DNA of 64,000 bases from UBA2402 sp037139735 (GCA_037139735.1 JBAXFU010000006.1:5741-69740); one strand, 5' to 3'; positions 26,776 through 35,934 are shown, counted from the first letter of the stretch. The notes: a model not told the origin generated them from the letters alone. Numbers and translations: made by a program.

Positions 26776-27822
26776 ATGCGCGTGGTGCGGGTGCTGGTGA
26801 TCGACGATTCGGCCTTCATGCGTCAGGCCATCAAGTCCATGCTGTCTGCCGACGGCGGGATCGAGGTGGTCGGCACGGGCCGCAACGGGAGGGAGGCGCT
26901 CGAACTCAACGAGCGTCTTCGTCCCGACGTGATCACGCTCGACGTCGAGATGCCCGAGATGGACGGACTCACCGCCCTCGAACGCATCATGCGGGAGCGG
27001 CCCACCCGAGTGCTCATGGTCAGCTCGCTGACGACCGCGGGTTCCCGCGCCGCCATGCGGGCCCTGGCCCTGGGCGCCGCCGACGTGCTCGCCAAGGACG
27101 GCTCCCAGATCTCCCTGAGCATCCACGCCATCGGCGAGGACCTTCTCCTCAAGGTCAAGGAACTCGGCGCCGCCCAACTCGTCACGCGTCGGCCCCCACG
27201 GCGTGATCCGGCGTCCCTCCCCGAGTTCTCCCATCGCTCGGTCGACATCGTCGCCATCGGCTCGAGCACCGGCGGGCCCGCCGCGCTCGAGACCATCCTC
27301 CAGCTCGTTCCGGCCAGCTTCTCGCCCGCCATCGTCGTGGCCCAGCACATGCCCGGGATGTTCACCGAGTCCATGGCCCAGCGCCTCGACGAGGTCTGTC
27401 GCCTCCCCGTCGTCCACGTGGCCGACCGCATGCCGCTCCTGCCCGGACGCATCCACATCGCCAAGGGCGGGATGCACATGCACGTGCGGCGTCTCTCCGT
27501 CCGGGATGTCGAAGTCTTCGCGAGCGATCAGCCCGCCACCGCCGTCTACCGGCCCAGCGTGGACGTGCTCCTCTCCTCGGCCGCGGCCGCCTTCGGCTCA
27601 CGGACATTGGGCATCGTCCTGACCGGGATCGGCCAGGACGGGCTCGCCGGGGCCAAGGACCTTCGCAACCGCGGCGGCCGACTCTGGGCCCAGGACCAGG
27701 CCAGTTGCGTCGTCTACGGCATGCCCAAGGCCGTGACCGAGCAGGGGCTCGTCGAGATCAACATCGACCCGGCCTCGATCGGCCGCGCCCTCGCCGCGGG
27801 CGCGTCCCGGGCCGCGGCCTGA
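26776..27822 (+). CDS. cheB: Chemotaxis methylesterase CheB
   Basis: 348 aa. The receiver domain has Asp56 (DVITLDVEMPEMDG), and a linker leads to the methylesterase domain with the nucleophile Ser164 in AIGSSTGGP, His191 in AQHMPGMFTESMAQRL, and the acidic residue in LTGIGQDGLAG. It demethylates or deamidates receptor glutamates for adaptation, completing the CheR/CheB pair. The C-terminus ends in an Ala-rich tail. It is last of the che genes; murD follows after 23 bp. Confidence 0.95.
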   Translation: MRVVRVLVIDDSAFMRQAIKSMLSADGGIEVVGTGRNGREALELNERLRPDVITLDVEMPEMDGLTALERIMRERPTRVLMVSSLTTAGSRAAMRALALGAADVLAKDGSQISLSIHAIGEDLLLKVKELGAAQLVTRRPPRRDPASLPEFSHRSVDIVAIGSSTGGPAALETILQLVPASFSPAIVVAQHMPGMFTESMAQRLDEVCRLPVVHVADRMPLLPGRIHIAKGGMHMHVRRLSVRDVEVFASDQPATAVYRPSVDVLLSSAAAAFGSRTLGIVLTGIGQDGLAGAKDLRNRGGRLWAQDQASCVVYGMPKAVTEQGLVEINIDPASIGRALAAGASRAAA

Positions 27823-27833
27823 TTCCCCCGACA

Positions 27834-27839
27834 TACAGT
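27834..27839 (+). promoter_or_regulatory. Candidate -10 box (leaderless) for murD
   Basis: TACAGT ends exactly 6 nt before the murD ATG. No Shine-Dalgarno is present, which suggests a leaderless transcript separate from the che operon. Confidence 0.45.
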
Positions 27840-27845
27840 CGGCGC

Positions 27846-29246
27846 ATGACGCCGCTGGGTTCCTTTCAAGGCAAGCGCATCACCGTCATGGGGCTCGGCA
27901 GCTTCGGAGGCGGCGCGGCCGTCACGCGCTGGCTGTGCGACCAGGGGGCCTCGGTCCTGCTCACCGATCTGGCTGTCGCCCAGACGCTCCAGGAATCCCT
28001 CGAGTCGATCGCCGATCTGCTCTCCTCCGGACGCGTCGAACTCGCCCTGGGCGAGCATCAGGAGCGACACTTCGCGGGCGTCGATCTCGTGGTGGCCAAC
28101 CCCGCCGTGCCCAAGCCCTGGGCCAATCGCTTCCTGGCCGCCGCGTCGGCCGCGGGCGTGCCCGTGACCACCGAGATTCGCCTGACGGTCGAACGCCTGC
28201 CGGATCGCGGCCGCGTCATCGGCATCACCGGCTCGGCGGGCAAGAGCACCACCTCCGCCATGATCGCGCACGCCCTTCGAACGCTCCTGGGCGACGAGCA
28301 GGTCCACTTCGGGGGCAACATCGGCGGCTCGCTCCTCTGCGAACTCTCCTCGATGCGGCCCGGTCACTGGACGGTGCTCGAACTCTCAAGCGCGATGCTG
28401 CACTGGCTCGAGCCCGGCGCGGGATGGCAGGCTGCGCCGGGGTGGTCGCCGGCCATCGCCCTGCTGACGAATCTTCGCGAGAACCACATCGACTGGCACG
28501 GCACGTTTGATCATTACGCCTCCTCCAAGGGCGTGATCTTCCGCTTCCAGCGCGAAGGGGACCTTTCCTTCGTCGCCGACGACCATCCCGACACCCGTCG
28601 ACTCCTCGAACGCGTCCACGCCCGTCCGACGCTCATCCCGGCCCTGCCCGACGAGGCCGAAGCCCGTCTGCTCGACCGCCACCTGCGACTGCGGATTCCC
28701 GGCGAGCACAACCGCCTCAACGCCCGTGCCGCCGCCGCCGTCGTTCGCGCCGCGCTCGCACGCGACGGTCGCGCCGTGGCGCTCGAGACCGTGCTCGAGG
28801 CCATCGGCGGCTTTGCCGGACTCCCGCACCGCCTCGAACTCGTCGCGGAGCGACACGGCGTTCGGTTCTTTAACGACTCCAAGTCGACCACGCCCCAGTC
28901 GTGCCTGCTCGCCGTCGCCGCCTTCGACGAGGAACGCGCCCGCCCCCGCATCCGGCTCATCGCCGGCGGCTACGACAAGAAGAGCGACCTCACGCCCGTG
29001 GCCACGCTCGCCTCGGAGATCGCCGGGCTCTACACCATCGGCGTCACGGGCCCCGCCATCGACGCCGCCGCGGGCGGCCGCACCCGCCCCTGCGGCACGC
29101 TGGACGAGGCGATGAAGGCCATCGCCAACGACGCTCGCCCCGGCGACATCGTCCTGCTCAGTCCCGCGTGCGCCTCGTGGGGACAGTTCCGCAACTACGA
29201 GGAACGCGGTCGTCGTTTCGCCGAACTCGCCCGGAGCTTCGCGTGA
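27846..29246 (+). CDS. murD: UDP-N-acetylmuramoylalanine--D-glutamate ligase
   Basis: 466 aa. Adds D-glutamate to UDP-MurNAc-L-Ala in peptidoglycan precursor synthesis. The N-terminal Rossmann-like domain starts VMGLGSFGGGAAV; the ATP site is ITGSAGKSTTS (about 128-138), and the Mur ligase segments HFGGNIGGSL, NLRENHIDWHGTFDHYASSKG, IPGEHNRLNARAAAAV, FNDSKSTTPQSCLLAVAAF and SPACASWGQFRNYEERGRRF match MurD. No other mur or fts gene is near, so the cell-wall cluster is dispersed here. Presence in a suspected planctomycete is compatible with the now-known peptidoglycan of that phylum. Confidence 0.94.
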   Translation: MTPLGSFQGKRITVMGLGSFGGGAAVTRWLCDQGASVLLTDLAVAQTLQESLESIADLLSSGRVELALGEHQERHFAGVDLVVANPAVPKPWANRFLAAASAAGVPVTTEIRLTVERLPDRGRVIGITGSAGKSTTSAMIAHALRTLLGDEQVHFGGNIGGSLLCELSSMRPGHWTVLELSSAMLHWLEPGAGWQAAPGWSPAIALLTNLRENHIDWHGTFDHYASSKGVIFRFQREGDLSFVADDHPDTRRLLERVHARPTLIPALPDEAEARLLDRHLRLRIPGEHNRLNARAAAAVVRAALARDGRAVALETVLEAIGGFAGLPHRLELVAERHGVRFFNDSKSTTPQSCLLAVAAFDEERARPRIRLIAGGYDKKSDLTPVATLASEIAGLYTIGVTGPAIDAAAGGRTRPCGTLDEAMKAIANDARPGDIVLLSPACASWGQFRNYEERGRRFAELARSFA

Positions 29247-30055
29247 AGCGAGCCGCGTGCATCGTCGCCCTGACGCTGCTGGGCTCGTGCGCCGCCAAGT
29301 CGCCCCGTCCCGCGCCTGCGACGCCGCCAACATCCTTGCCGCCGACTTCGTCCACGGCTCCCTCCACGCCGTCGGAGGCTCCGCCCGCTGCTTCGAGTCC
29401 GCCGCCCGCGGCCGCGACGCGACCGCCGTTGGTCGAGCTTTCGCCGGGCCTGCGGCTCGATCGGGCGAATCGTCGCGTCGAGATCGACGGCACGGTGCCC
29501 GTCGACGCCGGGAGTCCCGAACAGCCGGTGGTCTTCCTCGAGTGGCTTGTCTGCACGCCCGACACCAAGGAGCACGAGTCGCTCGTCGTCACCTCGGTGC
29601 GGCCGTCGCTCGTGCACGCGGCGCTCCTGTCGCTGGGGCTCGAGCCCGGTGCGCCGGGGTCGTGGGAGTGGCAGGACACGCGGATCATCCCGCATCCGCC
29701 CACGGGTGCGCGTGTTCGCGTGTTGGTTCGTCGACGGGGCGGTCCTGAGGAGCCGCTCGCGTCGTGGGCGACCGACCGGGGCACCGGCCGCACGCTCGGC
29801 GAGCGCTTTCCCGCCGACGGATTCGTCTTCGCGGGCTCCCGCACCGTCGAGCGGCAGGGCCAGGTCTCCTATCGGGCCGATCGCGACGGCGGCCTTGTGG
29901 GGCTCGCGTGCTTCAGCAGCGAGACGATCGCCTTCACGCGGCTGGTCAATCCCGACGCCTCGGTGGAGGAGCCCGTGTGGATCGCCGATCCGGCGCGAGT
30001 GCCGCCGCGAGGCACGGTCGTGACGGTCGTTCTCGAGGCGTGCGACCCCCGTTGA
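29243..30055 (+). CDS. YdjY-domain lipoprotein
   Basis: 270 aa from a GTG start that overlaps the murD stop (GTGA at 29243-29246), so translation is coupled. The signal peptide ends LLGSCAAK (lipid-modified Cys16), and a Pro/Thr/Ala-rich linker of about 45 residues follows. The domain at about 65-160 reads RVEIDGTVPVDAG, VFLEWLVCTPDTKEHESLVV and LVHAALLSLGLEPGAPG, resembling E. coli YdjY, a family common in planctomycetes. The second half is unassigned (YRADRDGGLVGLACFSSETIAF). Function unknown; coupling to murD hints at an envelope role. Confidence 0.8.
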   Translation: MKRAACIVALTLLGSCAAKSPRPAPATPPTSLPPTSSTAPSTPSEAPPAASSPPPAAATRPPLVELSPGLRLDRANRRVEIDGTVPVDAGSPEQPVVFLEWLVCTPDTKEHESLVVTSVRPSLVHAALLSLGLEPGAPGSWEWQDTRIIPHPPTGARVRVLVRRRGGPEEPLASWATDRGTGRTLGERFPADGFVFAGSRTVERQGQVSYRADRDGGLVGLACFSSETIAFTRLVNPDASVEEPVWIADPARVPPRGTVVTVVLEACDPR

Positions 30056-30070
30056 GGCTCGTCTCGACGC

Positions 30071-32440
30071 TCACATCAGCGCCACGGGGTCGACATCCAC
30101 CGCCGTCGCCGCGTCGCTCTTGAGCAGCGACTTGCCCCGCAGCGACGCCAGCACTCGGTGAAGCGTCCTTGCGTCGGGCGCCAGCACGTCGACGCCGAAT
30201 CGGAAGTGGTTCGCCACGCGAGCGATCGGGCAGGGCAAGGGCCCGCGAACGCCCACGCTCGGCGGTGCGGCGTCGCGGAGCGCCTTGGCCATCGCTTCGG
30301 CCGCCGCGGAGGCGCGTGCCTCGTCGAGGTCGCGGCACACGATGCGGGCCATTCGACCGATCGGCGGCAACCCCACCCGCCGACGCACCTCGAGTTCGCG
30401 ACGGGCGAACTCCTCGAAATCGTGACGCTGCGCCAGCGTGATGGCCATGTTCGTCGGGTTCTGCGTCTGCACGATCACCACCCCGGGCTTGGAGCCGCGT
30501 CCGGCGCGACCGGCCACCTGGCTGACGAGCTGGAACGTGCGTTCGGTGGCGCGAAAGTCCGGGATGTTCAGCGACGTGTCGGCGTCGATCACGCCCACGA
30601 GCCGCACGTCGGGGAAGTCGAGCCCCTTGGCGATCATCTGCGTGCCCAGCAGCAGCCGGAGCTCGCCGCGGGCGAAACGCCCCAGCGTGTCGAAGTAGTC
30701 GCGGCTCGATTGCATCGTGTCGGAATCGACCCGAGCGAAGCTCACGCCCTCGACCAGCCCTCGCGAGCCGAACTTGCGGGACAACTCCTCCTCCAGCCGC
30801 TGCGTGCCGCCCGCGAAGAGGTTCAGCGGCTTTCCGCACGACGGGCACGCCCTGGGCACCCGCTGCTGCGCCTCGCAGTGATGGCACTGCACCACGCCGC
30901 CCTGGGGCAGTCCGTGATGCCTGTGCAGCACCAGGTTGGCGTCGCACTGGTCGCACGAGAGCACGAACCCGCACGACGCGGATTGGCACGAGATGTACCC
31001 CGAGAAGCCGCGACGGTTGAGCAGCAGCAACGCCTGCCCGCCGTCGTCGAGCACGCGGGCCAGGGCCTTCTCGAGCGTCGGGCCGATCAGATGTTGCAGG
31101 TGGCCGTCGCCCTGTTCGCGGCGTTGTCGCCGCTCCTGGGCCATGTCGACGATCCTGACGTCGGGCATGGCGGCGTCGCCTGCCCGGCGAGGGAGCGTCC
31201 AGAGGGAAAAGCGTGCCGCCGGCCCCGTCGCGTTGGCCCAACTCTCGAGCGACGGCGTGGCCGAACCCAGCAGCACCGTCGCGCCCTCGAGATGCGCCCG
31301 CTTGATGGCCACGTCGCGGCCGTGGTAGCGGGGGAGGCGGTCCTGCTTGTACGACCCGTCGTGCTCCTCGTCGATCACCACCAGCCCCAGCGAGGCCAGC
31401 GGCGCGAAGACGGCCGACCGAGCGCCCACGATGACCTTGGCCGCGCCGGAGGAGGCCCGTTCCCACTCGCGGTGACGCTGCGCCGCCGTCAAGCCGCTGT
31501 GCAGCACCGCCACCTTCGACACGCCGAACCTCGCCGTGAAGCGACTCGAGGTCTGGGGCGTCAGCGAGATCTCCGGCACCAGCACGATGGCGGTCCGCCC
31601 CAACTCGAGGCACCGGGCCAGCACCCGCAGGTACACCTCCGTCTTGCCCGACCCCGTCACGCCCCTGAGCAGGTGCACGTGAAACCGTCCCAGCGTGGCG
31701 GCGATGCCGTCCGCCGCCCGCACTTGGTCGGCGTTGAGTTCGGGGGCCTTCGAGCAGGGAGCCGACGCGTCGTCGCGGTCGATCTCGCGGGCGGCGATGG
31801 TGCTGGATTCGGATGCCAGCAAGAGGCCCAGGTCGACCAGTTCGGCCGCGGCCTTGGCCCCCTTGACGCCCGAGCGTTCCAAGAGCGTCTTGAGCGGGAG
31901 CGGAAACTCGCCCGGACCCATGGCCGCCACGCAGGACCAGAGGCGCCGTGCCGCGGGCTTGAGGGGAGGCAGCGGGCCCGGGATGGAGGCCGTGCGGGCG
32001 TAAAGGGTGACCTCCCGCCGGCCCACCTGTCGCTTGACGGCGGCAGGCAGGATCGAGGCGTAGACCATTCCCGGCGGGGAGAGGTAGTAGTCGGCCATCC
32101 AGCGGCCCAGGTCCATCAGGGGCCCCGGGAGGACCACGCCGGTGCTTTCGAGGACGGCCTTGATTCGTCCTGCGGGGATCCCCGCGGCCAGTTCAGGGCC
32201 GCCGACCTCCAGCACGATGCCCGGGGACGAGGCGTCACCCCGGCCCAGCGGCACCAGCACCCGTTCGCCGACGCGGGGCGGGGGGCCGTCGACGCGATAG
32301 GTGAATCCGGGGGGGCCGTCGAGGGTCTCGATGCCCCGTTCGACGGCGACGCGGGCGTACACCCCCCTCGCCGGCGCGGTGGGGGCGGCAGTTTGCGCCG
32401 AAAAGAGGGAATCCTCGCTCAACGCGAATATACTTGACAT
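30071..32440 (-). CDS. priA: Primosomal helicase PriA
   Basis: 789 aa. PriA restarts collapsed replication forks. Walker A is LRGVTGSGKTEVYL, then PEISLTPQ, the DEEH box (LVVIDEEHDGSYKQ), GSATPSLESW, and helicase motifs V/VI (GTQMIAKGLDFP; QLVSQVAGRAGRG). Between them lie the zinc-binding cysteine pairs (CQSASCGFVLSCDQCDANL and CHHCEAQQRVPRACPSCGKPL). The N-terminal 3'-binding domain starts near RVAVERGIETLDGP. The start codon is only 2 nt from the divergent carA ATG, so a slightly internal start is possible. Confidence 0.93.
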   Translation of the reverse strand: MSSIFALSEDSLFSAQTAAPTAPARGVYARVAVERGIETLDGPPGFTYRVDGPPPRVGERVLVPLGRGDASSPGIVLEVGGPELAAGIPAGRIKAVLESTGVVLPGPLMDLGRWMADYYLSPPGMVYASILPAAVKRQVGRREVTLYARTASIPGPLPPLKPAARRLWSCVAAMGPGEFPLPLKTLLERSGVKGAKAAAELVDLGLLLASESSTIAAREIDRDDASAPCSKAPELNADQVRAADGIAATLGRFHVHLLRGVTGSGKTEVYLRVLARCLELGRTAIVLVPEISLTPQTSSRFTARFGVSKVAVLHSGLTAAQRHREWERASSGAAKVIVGARSAVFAPLASLGLVVIDEEHDGSYKQDRLPRYHGRDVAIKRAHLEGATVLLGSATPSLESWANATGPAARFSLWTLPRRAGDAAMPDVRIVDMAQERRQRREQGDGHLQHLIGPTLEKALARVLDDGGQALLLLNRRGFSGYISCQSASCGFVLSCDQCDANLVLHRHHGLPQGGVVQCHHCEAQQRVPRACPSCGKPLNLFAGGTQRLEEELSRKFGSRGLVEGVSFARVDSDTMQSSRDYFDTLGRFARGELRLLLGTQMIAKGLDFPDVRLVGVIDADTSLNIPDFRATERTFQLVSQVAGRAGRGSKPGVVIVQTQNPTNMAITLAQRHDFEEFARRELEVRRRVGLPPIGRMARIVCRDLDEARASAAAEAMAKALRDAAPPSVGVRGPLPCPIARVANHFRFGVDVLAPDARTLHRVLASLRGKSLLKSDAATAVDVDPVALM
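32429..32434 (+). promoter_or_regulatory. Candidate -10 box for carA in a very compact divergent region
   Basis: TATACT ends 8 nt before the first candidate carA ATG (32443). The same AT-rich patch read on the minus strand gives TATATT (32427-32432), a possible -10 box for priA, located inside its first codons. Confidence 0.35.
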
Positions 32441-32485
32441 CGATGCCCCAACCTTCCACCGCATCGATGCCCCAATCCCTCCCCG
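32438..32485 (+). repeat. Duplicated 24-bp unit at the carA start
   Basis: Two adjacent 24-bp copies, each beginning CATCGATGCCCCAA, give alternate in-frame start codons at 32443 and 32467. In CarA they encode SMPQPSTA and SMPQSLPA. Confidence 0.75.
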
Positions 32486-33648
32486 CAGGCCGCCTGGCCC
32501 TCCAGAACGGGCTGGTGTTCCATGGTTTTGCCTTTGGAGCCGTCGGCCGGGGGTTGACCACCACCGGAGAGGTCGTCTTCAACACCGCGATGTCGGGGTA
32601 TCAGGAGTCGCTCACCGACCCCTCGTACACCGGTCAGATCCTCGTCCAAACGTTCCCGCTCATCGGGAACACCGGCGTCAATGCCGAGGATGTCGAGTCG
32701 CGCAAGGTGCAGGTCAGCGGGTTCGTGATTCGCGAGTTGGCCCGCGTCCACAGCAACTTCCGGGCCGACCGCTCGCTCCACGACTACCTCGCGGCGTCGG
32801 GGGTCTTGGGCATCGGCGGGATCGACACTCGGGCCCTCACCAAGGACCTTCGCAGCACGGGCAGCATGCAGGGCGTCGTGACCGATCGGACGGACCTCTC
32901 CGACGAGCAGTTGGTCGAGATGGCCCGCAAGGCTCCGTCCATGGCGGGGCGGAACCTCGTGCCCTTGGTGGGGTGCAGCAGCCGCCAGACGTGGAGCGAA
33001 ACGCTGGGTGATTGGGCCATCGAGCGCAAGCCGCAGGCCGCTCGCCTGAAGGTGCTGACGCTCGACTGCGGGGCCAAGTCGAACATCCTGCGGAACCTCG
33101 CCGATCGGGGTTGCGACCTGGTGGTGGTGCCTCACGACACGCCCGCTTCGGAGATCGTGCGGATGTACCGCGTCGGGGAGATCGACGGCCTGTTCATCAG
33201 CAATGGCCCGGGCGATCCGGCCGAGGTGAAGGCGACGATCGAGACGCTTCGGACGCTGCTGTCGGGCGAACCTGCGACCGTGATGCCCACCTTCGGCATC
33301 TGCCTCGGGCACCAGTTGCTCGCGCTCGCGGTGGGGGCCAAGACCTTCAAGCTCAAGTTCGGACACCGCGGCATCAACCAGCCCGTGCTGAACACCACCA
33401 ACGGCAAGGTGGAGATCACCAGCCAGAATCACGGATTCGCGGTCGATCCCGACTCGCTGCGGGCGGTGGGCGGCGAACCGACCCACACGCATCTCAACGA
33501 CGGCACCCTGGCGGGCTTCCGTCTGAAGGACAAGCCCGTCTTCTGCGTGCAATACCACCCCGAGGCCTCGCCCGGTCCGCACGACGCATCCTACTTGTTC
33601 GATCAGTTCGTCGATTCGATGCGGTCTCGCCGCGCGACTCGTCGGTGA
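32443..33648 (+). CDS. carA: Carbamoyl-phosphate synthase small subunit
   Basis: 401 aa glutamine amidotransferase subunit; it hydrolyses glutamine and passes ammonia to CarB for arginine and pyrimidine synthesis. The N-terminal CPSase domain has GEVVFNTAMSGYQESLTDPSYTGQI; the C-terminal GATase domain has FISNGPGDP, the nucleophile-bearing GICLGHQ, and HPEASPGPHD with the catalytic His and Glu. carB is not in the window. The start is uncertain between 32443 and 32467; both sit in a duplicated 24-bp element. Confidence 0.93.
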   Translation: MPQPSTASMPQSLPAGRLALQNGLVFHGFAFGAVGRGLTTTGEVVFNTAMSGYQESLTDPSYTGQILVQTFPLIGNTGVNAEDVESRKVQVSGFVIRELARVHSNFRADRSLHDYLAASGVLGIGGIDTRALTKDLRSTGSMQGVVTDRTDLSDEQLVEMARKAPSMAGRNLVPLVGCSSRQTWSETLGDWAIERKPQAARLKVLTLDCGAKSNILRNLADRGCDLVVVPHDTPASEIVRMYRVGEIDGLFISNGPGDPAEVKATIETLRTLLSGEPATVMPTFGICLGHQLLALAVGAKTFKLKFGHRGINQPVLNTTNGKVEITSQNHGFAVDPDSLRAVGGEPTHTHLNDGTLAGFRLKDKPVFCVQYHPEASPGPHDASYLFDQFVDSMRSRRATRR

Positions 33649-33787
33649 CCAGACCCTGCCGGAATCCTGACGTTCCATGAACGCAGCGAGGATTCGTCCG
33701 CCGCGCTCGAAATGGTCCGATCGCGGTCGAGGCAATGTCGTTACCATGGTTCCCATGGTGGGCGTCCATGGCCTTGACGTCCGCGCC

Positions 33788-33842
33788 GAGTCCGGGCCGA
33801 ATCCGGGCCGCATCCGGGCCGCATCCGGGCCGCATCCGGGGC
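33788..33842. repeat. Five-copy 11-bp tandem repeat
   Basis: Five head-to-tail copies of GCATCCGGGCC (first units GAGTCCGGGCC and GAATCCGGGCC), located 40 nt upstream of the dockerin-like gene. In rotated form the unit is GGGCCGCATCC, sharing the GGGCCnnATCn pattern with the array at 3351-3416. Confidence 0.9.
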
Positions 33843-33882
33843 TGGCGCGTCGTTCATCGATTCACATCAAGGAGTTGCATTC

Positions 33883-35829
33883 ATGTCCATCAGGCGTCTA
33901 TGTGTCGCGGTGCCGTTCGCGGCGATGGTGGCGGGCTGCGTCCCCGCCCTCGCGCAGGAGTTCGTTCCGTTCCCCGAGGGCACCCGCATTCGCCACCTCG
34001 CGTGGAACGAGGGTGTCGTCACTGATCTGGGCTTTGACGAGCCCTATGTCGGTCGTGCGCCCACGACCTACGACTCGGCGACCACGCCGACCTGCGGCAT
34101 CTACCTCACGGGCGTGAGCAACGTCATCGACGACATCGACTTCGGCCCCATTGGTCCGTGGGCCACGACCACCAACAACGTGATCCGCACCATCCGCGTG
34201 CCGCTGGCCAACAGCGGCACCACGGCCGTGAGCTACGACTTCAAGGTGAGCGTGTGGGATGACGCCAACTTCGCGGCAAGCCCCATGATCGCCGCGACCG
34301 GCACGCCGCTCTGGACCGCCACCTATCCCGTGCGCAACCTCGCGCAGGGCGCGTACGACATCACGTACACCATCGCCGCGGGCATCACCGTGCCCGACAC
34401 TCGGATCTACGTGCAGTTGCAGTACTTCGTCGCGGGCAGCACGACGACGCAAATGTCGACGGCGACGGGCCAGCCCGCCCGCTTCTACGCCCTCAATCGC
34501 ATCACGACGGGTCCCGGTTCGTCCAGCAGCGAGTGGGGCATCGACATCAACAACGATCGGACGTTCCAGGGCGGGGCGCTCGGCACCACCGACCGTCGCA
34601 CCACCAACTTCCCCACCGGCAGTCCGTGCGTCGGGCAGCCGATGAACCTGCCCATCATCATCACGGGCGATGTGCCCATCGTCCCGCCGACGGGTGCCGT
34701 CGCGCTCGGCAACGTCGTCGATGCCGCCGCACCCCGCACCGACGCGCTGGCCGCGGGCGCGGTGAAGTGGTACACCTTCACCCTCGCCGGCGACATCTCC
34801 GACGCCGCCGCCACCTTCCTCGACATCGACACCGAGGGCTCGACCATCCCCAACACGGCGATGGCGCTCTTCCGTCCCAACGGAAACCGCATCGCCACCG
34901 ACGAGCTCAGCGGCAGCGGCGAGCTCGCGAACCTTTCGTTCGGCATCGGCCGGCGTCCCGCCGATGGCGACGGCGCGCAGTATGACGGCTACGACGGCCA
35001 ACTCTTGGCCACCGACGGCCCCTTCTACCTCGCCGTGTGCCAGGGCAACGCGACCTTCAGCGACGGCTTCGTCGCCACGCCGGTGGCCACCGGTCAGGTC
35101 GCGGGCAACATCCGCCTGCGGCTCCGCAGCAATGTCGTCCGCGGCACGCTGGCTCCCTCGGTCGCTCCCGCGGGCAACGAACTGGGCACCATCCTCTCGC
35201 CCGGCGTTCAGACGGTCGCCACGCTTCCCGGCGCGTACAACGCGGTGTGGTACAAGTTCTCGCTCTGTCGCGGCATCGACGGGTCCTCCGCCGACAACTA
35301 CCTCGACATCGACTTCGGTGCGGGCGAAGGCGCGGCCGATCCCGTCGCCTACATCTTCGACGGGGCCGGCAACGTCCGCTTCGTGAGCGACGACACCGAC
35401 GCCAACAACGGCCTGCCCATCTTCTCGTTCGGATCGGCCGGACCCCGCGCCCCGTACACCCCGCTCAGCGGCACGTACACCGGCCAGTCGGGCCCCATCG
35501 AGGGCGGCGAGTATTGGCTTGCCGTCGGGCTCTTCCCCATCAATCCGCTGCCCGATCCCGCCGCGGGCCGCTGGCACCTGCGCCCGGCCAGCGGGAGCAA
35601 CCTCAACGTTCGTCCCGACTTCTACACGGGGGTCGTTGATTGCGGCTCGCCCTGTGCCGCGTGCGCCGCGGACTACAACCAGGACGGCGGCGTCGACGGC
35701 GGCGACCTGGCCTCCTTCTTCCCCGAGTGGGCCAACGCCGCCTCGTGCGCCGACGTCAATCAGGACGGCGGCGTCGATGGCGGCGACCTCCAGTCCTTCT
35801 TCCTCGTCTGGCAGGCCGGCGGCTGCTGA
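33883..35829 (+). CDS. Secreted protein with C-terminal GC-type dockerin-like domain
   Basis: 648 aa. A signal peptide (residues 1-25, ending PALAQ) is followed by beta-rich, Thr/Gly/Asn-rich sequence with two similar extracellular domains (KWYTFTLAGDISD, and VWYKFSLCRGIDG, each leading to FLDIDTEG or YLDIDFGAG). The C-terminus carries two calcium-binding loops, DYNQDGGVDGGDLASFF and DVNQDGGVDGGDLQSFF, 30 residues apart, ending in GGC; this is the dockerin-like layout found in many planctomycete secreted proteins. AAGGAG precedes the ATG. The ligand and role are unknown; surface attachment is an inference. Confidence 0.85.
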   Translation: MSIRRLCVAVPFAAMVAGCVPALAQEFVPFPEGTRIRHLAWNEGVVTDLGFDEPYVGRAPTTYDSATTPTCGIYLTGVSNVIDDIDFGPIGPWATTTNNVIRTIRVPLANSGTTAVSYDFKVSVWDDANFAASPMIAATGTPLWTATYPVRNLAQGAYDITYTIAAGITVPDTRIYVQLQYFVAGSTTTQMSTATGQPARFYALNRITTGPGSSSSEWGIDINNDRTFQGGALGTTDRRTTNFPTGSPCVGQPMNLPIIITGDVPIVPPTGAVALGNVVDAAAPRTDALAAGAVKWYTFTLAGDISDAAATFLDIDTEGSTIPNTAMALFRPNGNRIATDELSGSGELANLSFGIGRRPADGDGAQYDGYDGQLLATDGPFYLAVCQGNATFSDGFVATPVATGQVAGNIRLRLRSNVVRGTLAPSVAPAGNELGTILSPGVQTVATLPGAYNAVWYKFSLCRGIDGSSADNYLDIDFGAGEGAADPVAYIFDGAGNVRFVSDDTDANNGLPIFSFGSAGPRAPYTPLSGTYTGQSGPIEGGEYWLAVGLFPINPLPDPAAGRWHLRPASGSNLNVRPDFYTGVVDCGSPCAACAADYNQDGGVDGGDLASFFPEWANAASCADVNQDGGVDGGDLQSFFLVWQAGGC

Positions 35830-35855
35830 GCCGCGGAATGTTCGTGATCATCATC

Positions 35856-35894
35856 CGCCGGCCCGCGACTTCGGTCGCGGGCCGGCGTTCATTT
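35856..35894 (+). terminator. Intrinsic terminator after the dockerin-like gene
   Basis: A perfect 14-bp G/C-rich stem with a TTCG tetraloop (loop 35870-35873), followed by TTCATTT. The U-tract is weak, but stem strength and position right after the stop codon support termination. Confidence 0.75.
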
Positions 35895-35934
35895 CGCGCC
35901 CGCCTGCGCCGTCCGGGGGCCGACCCCGCGCACG

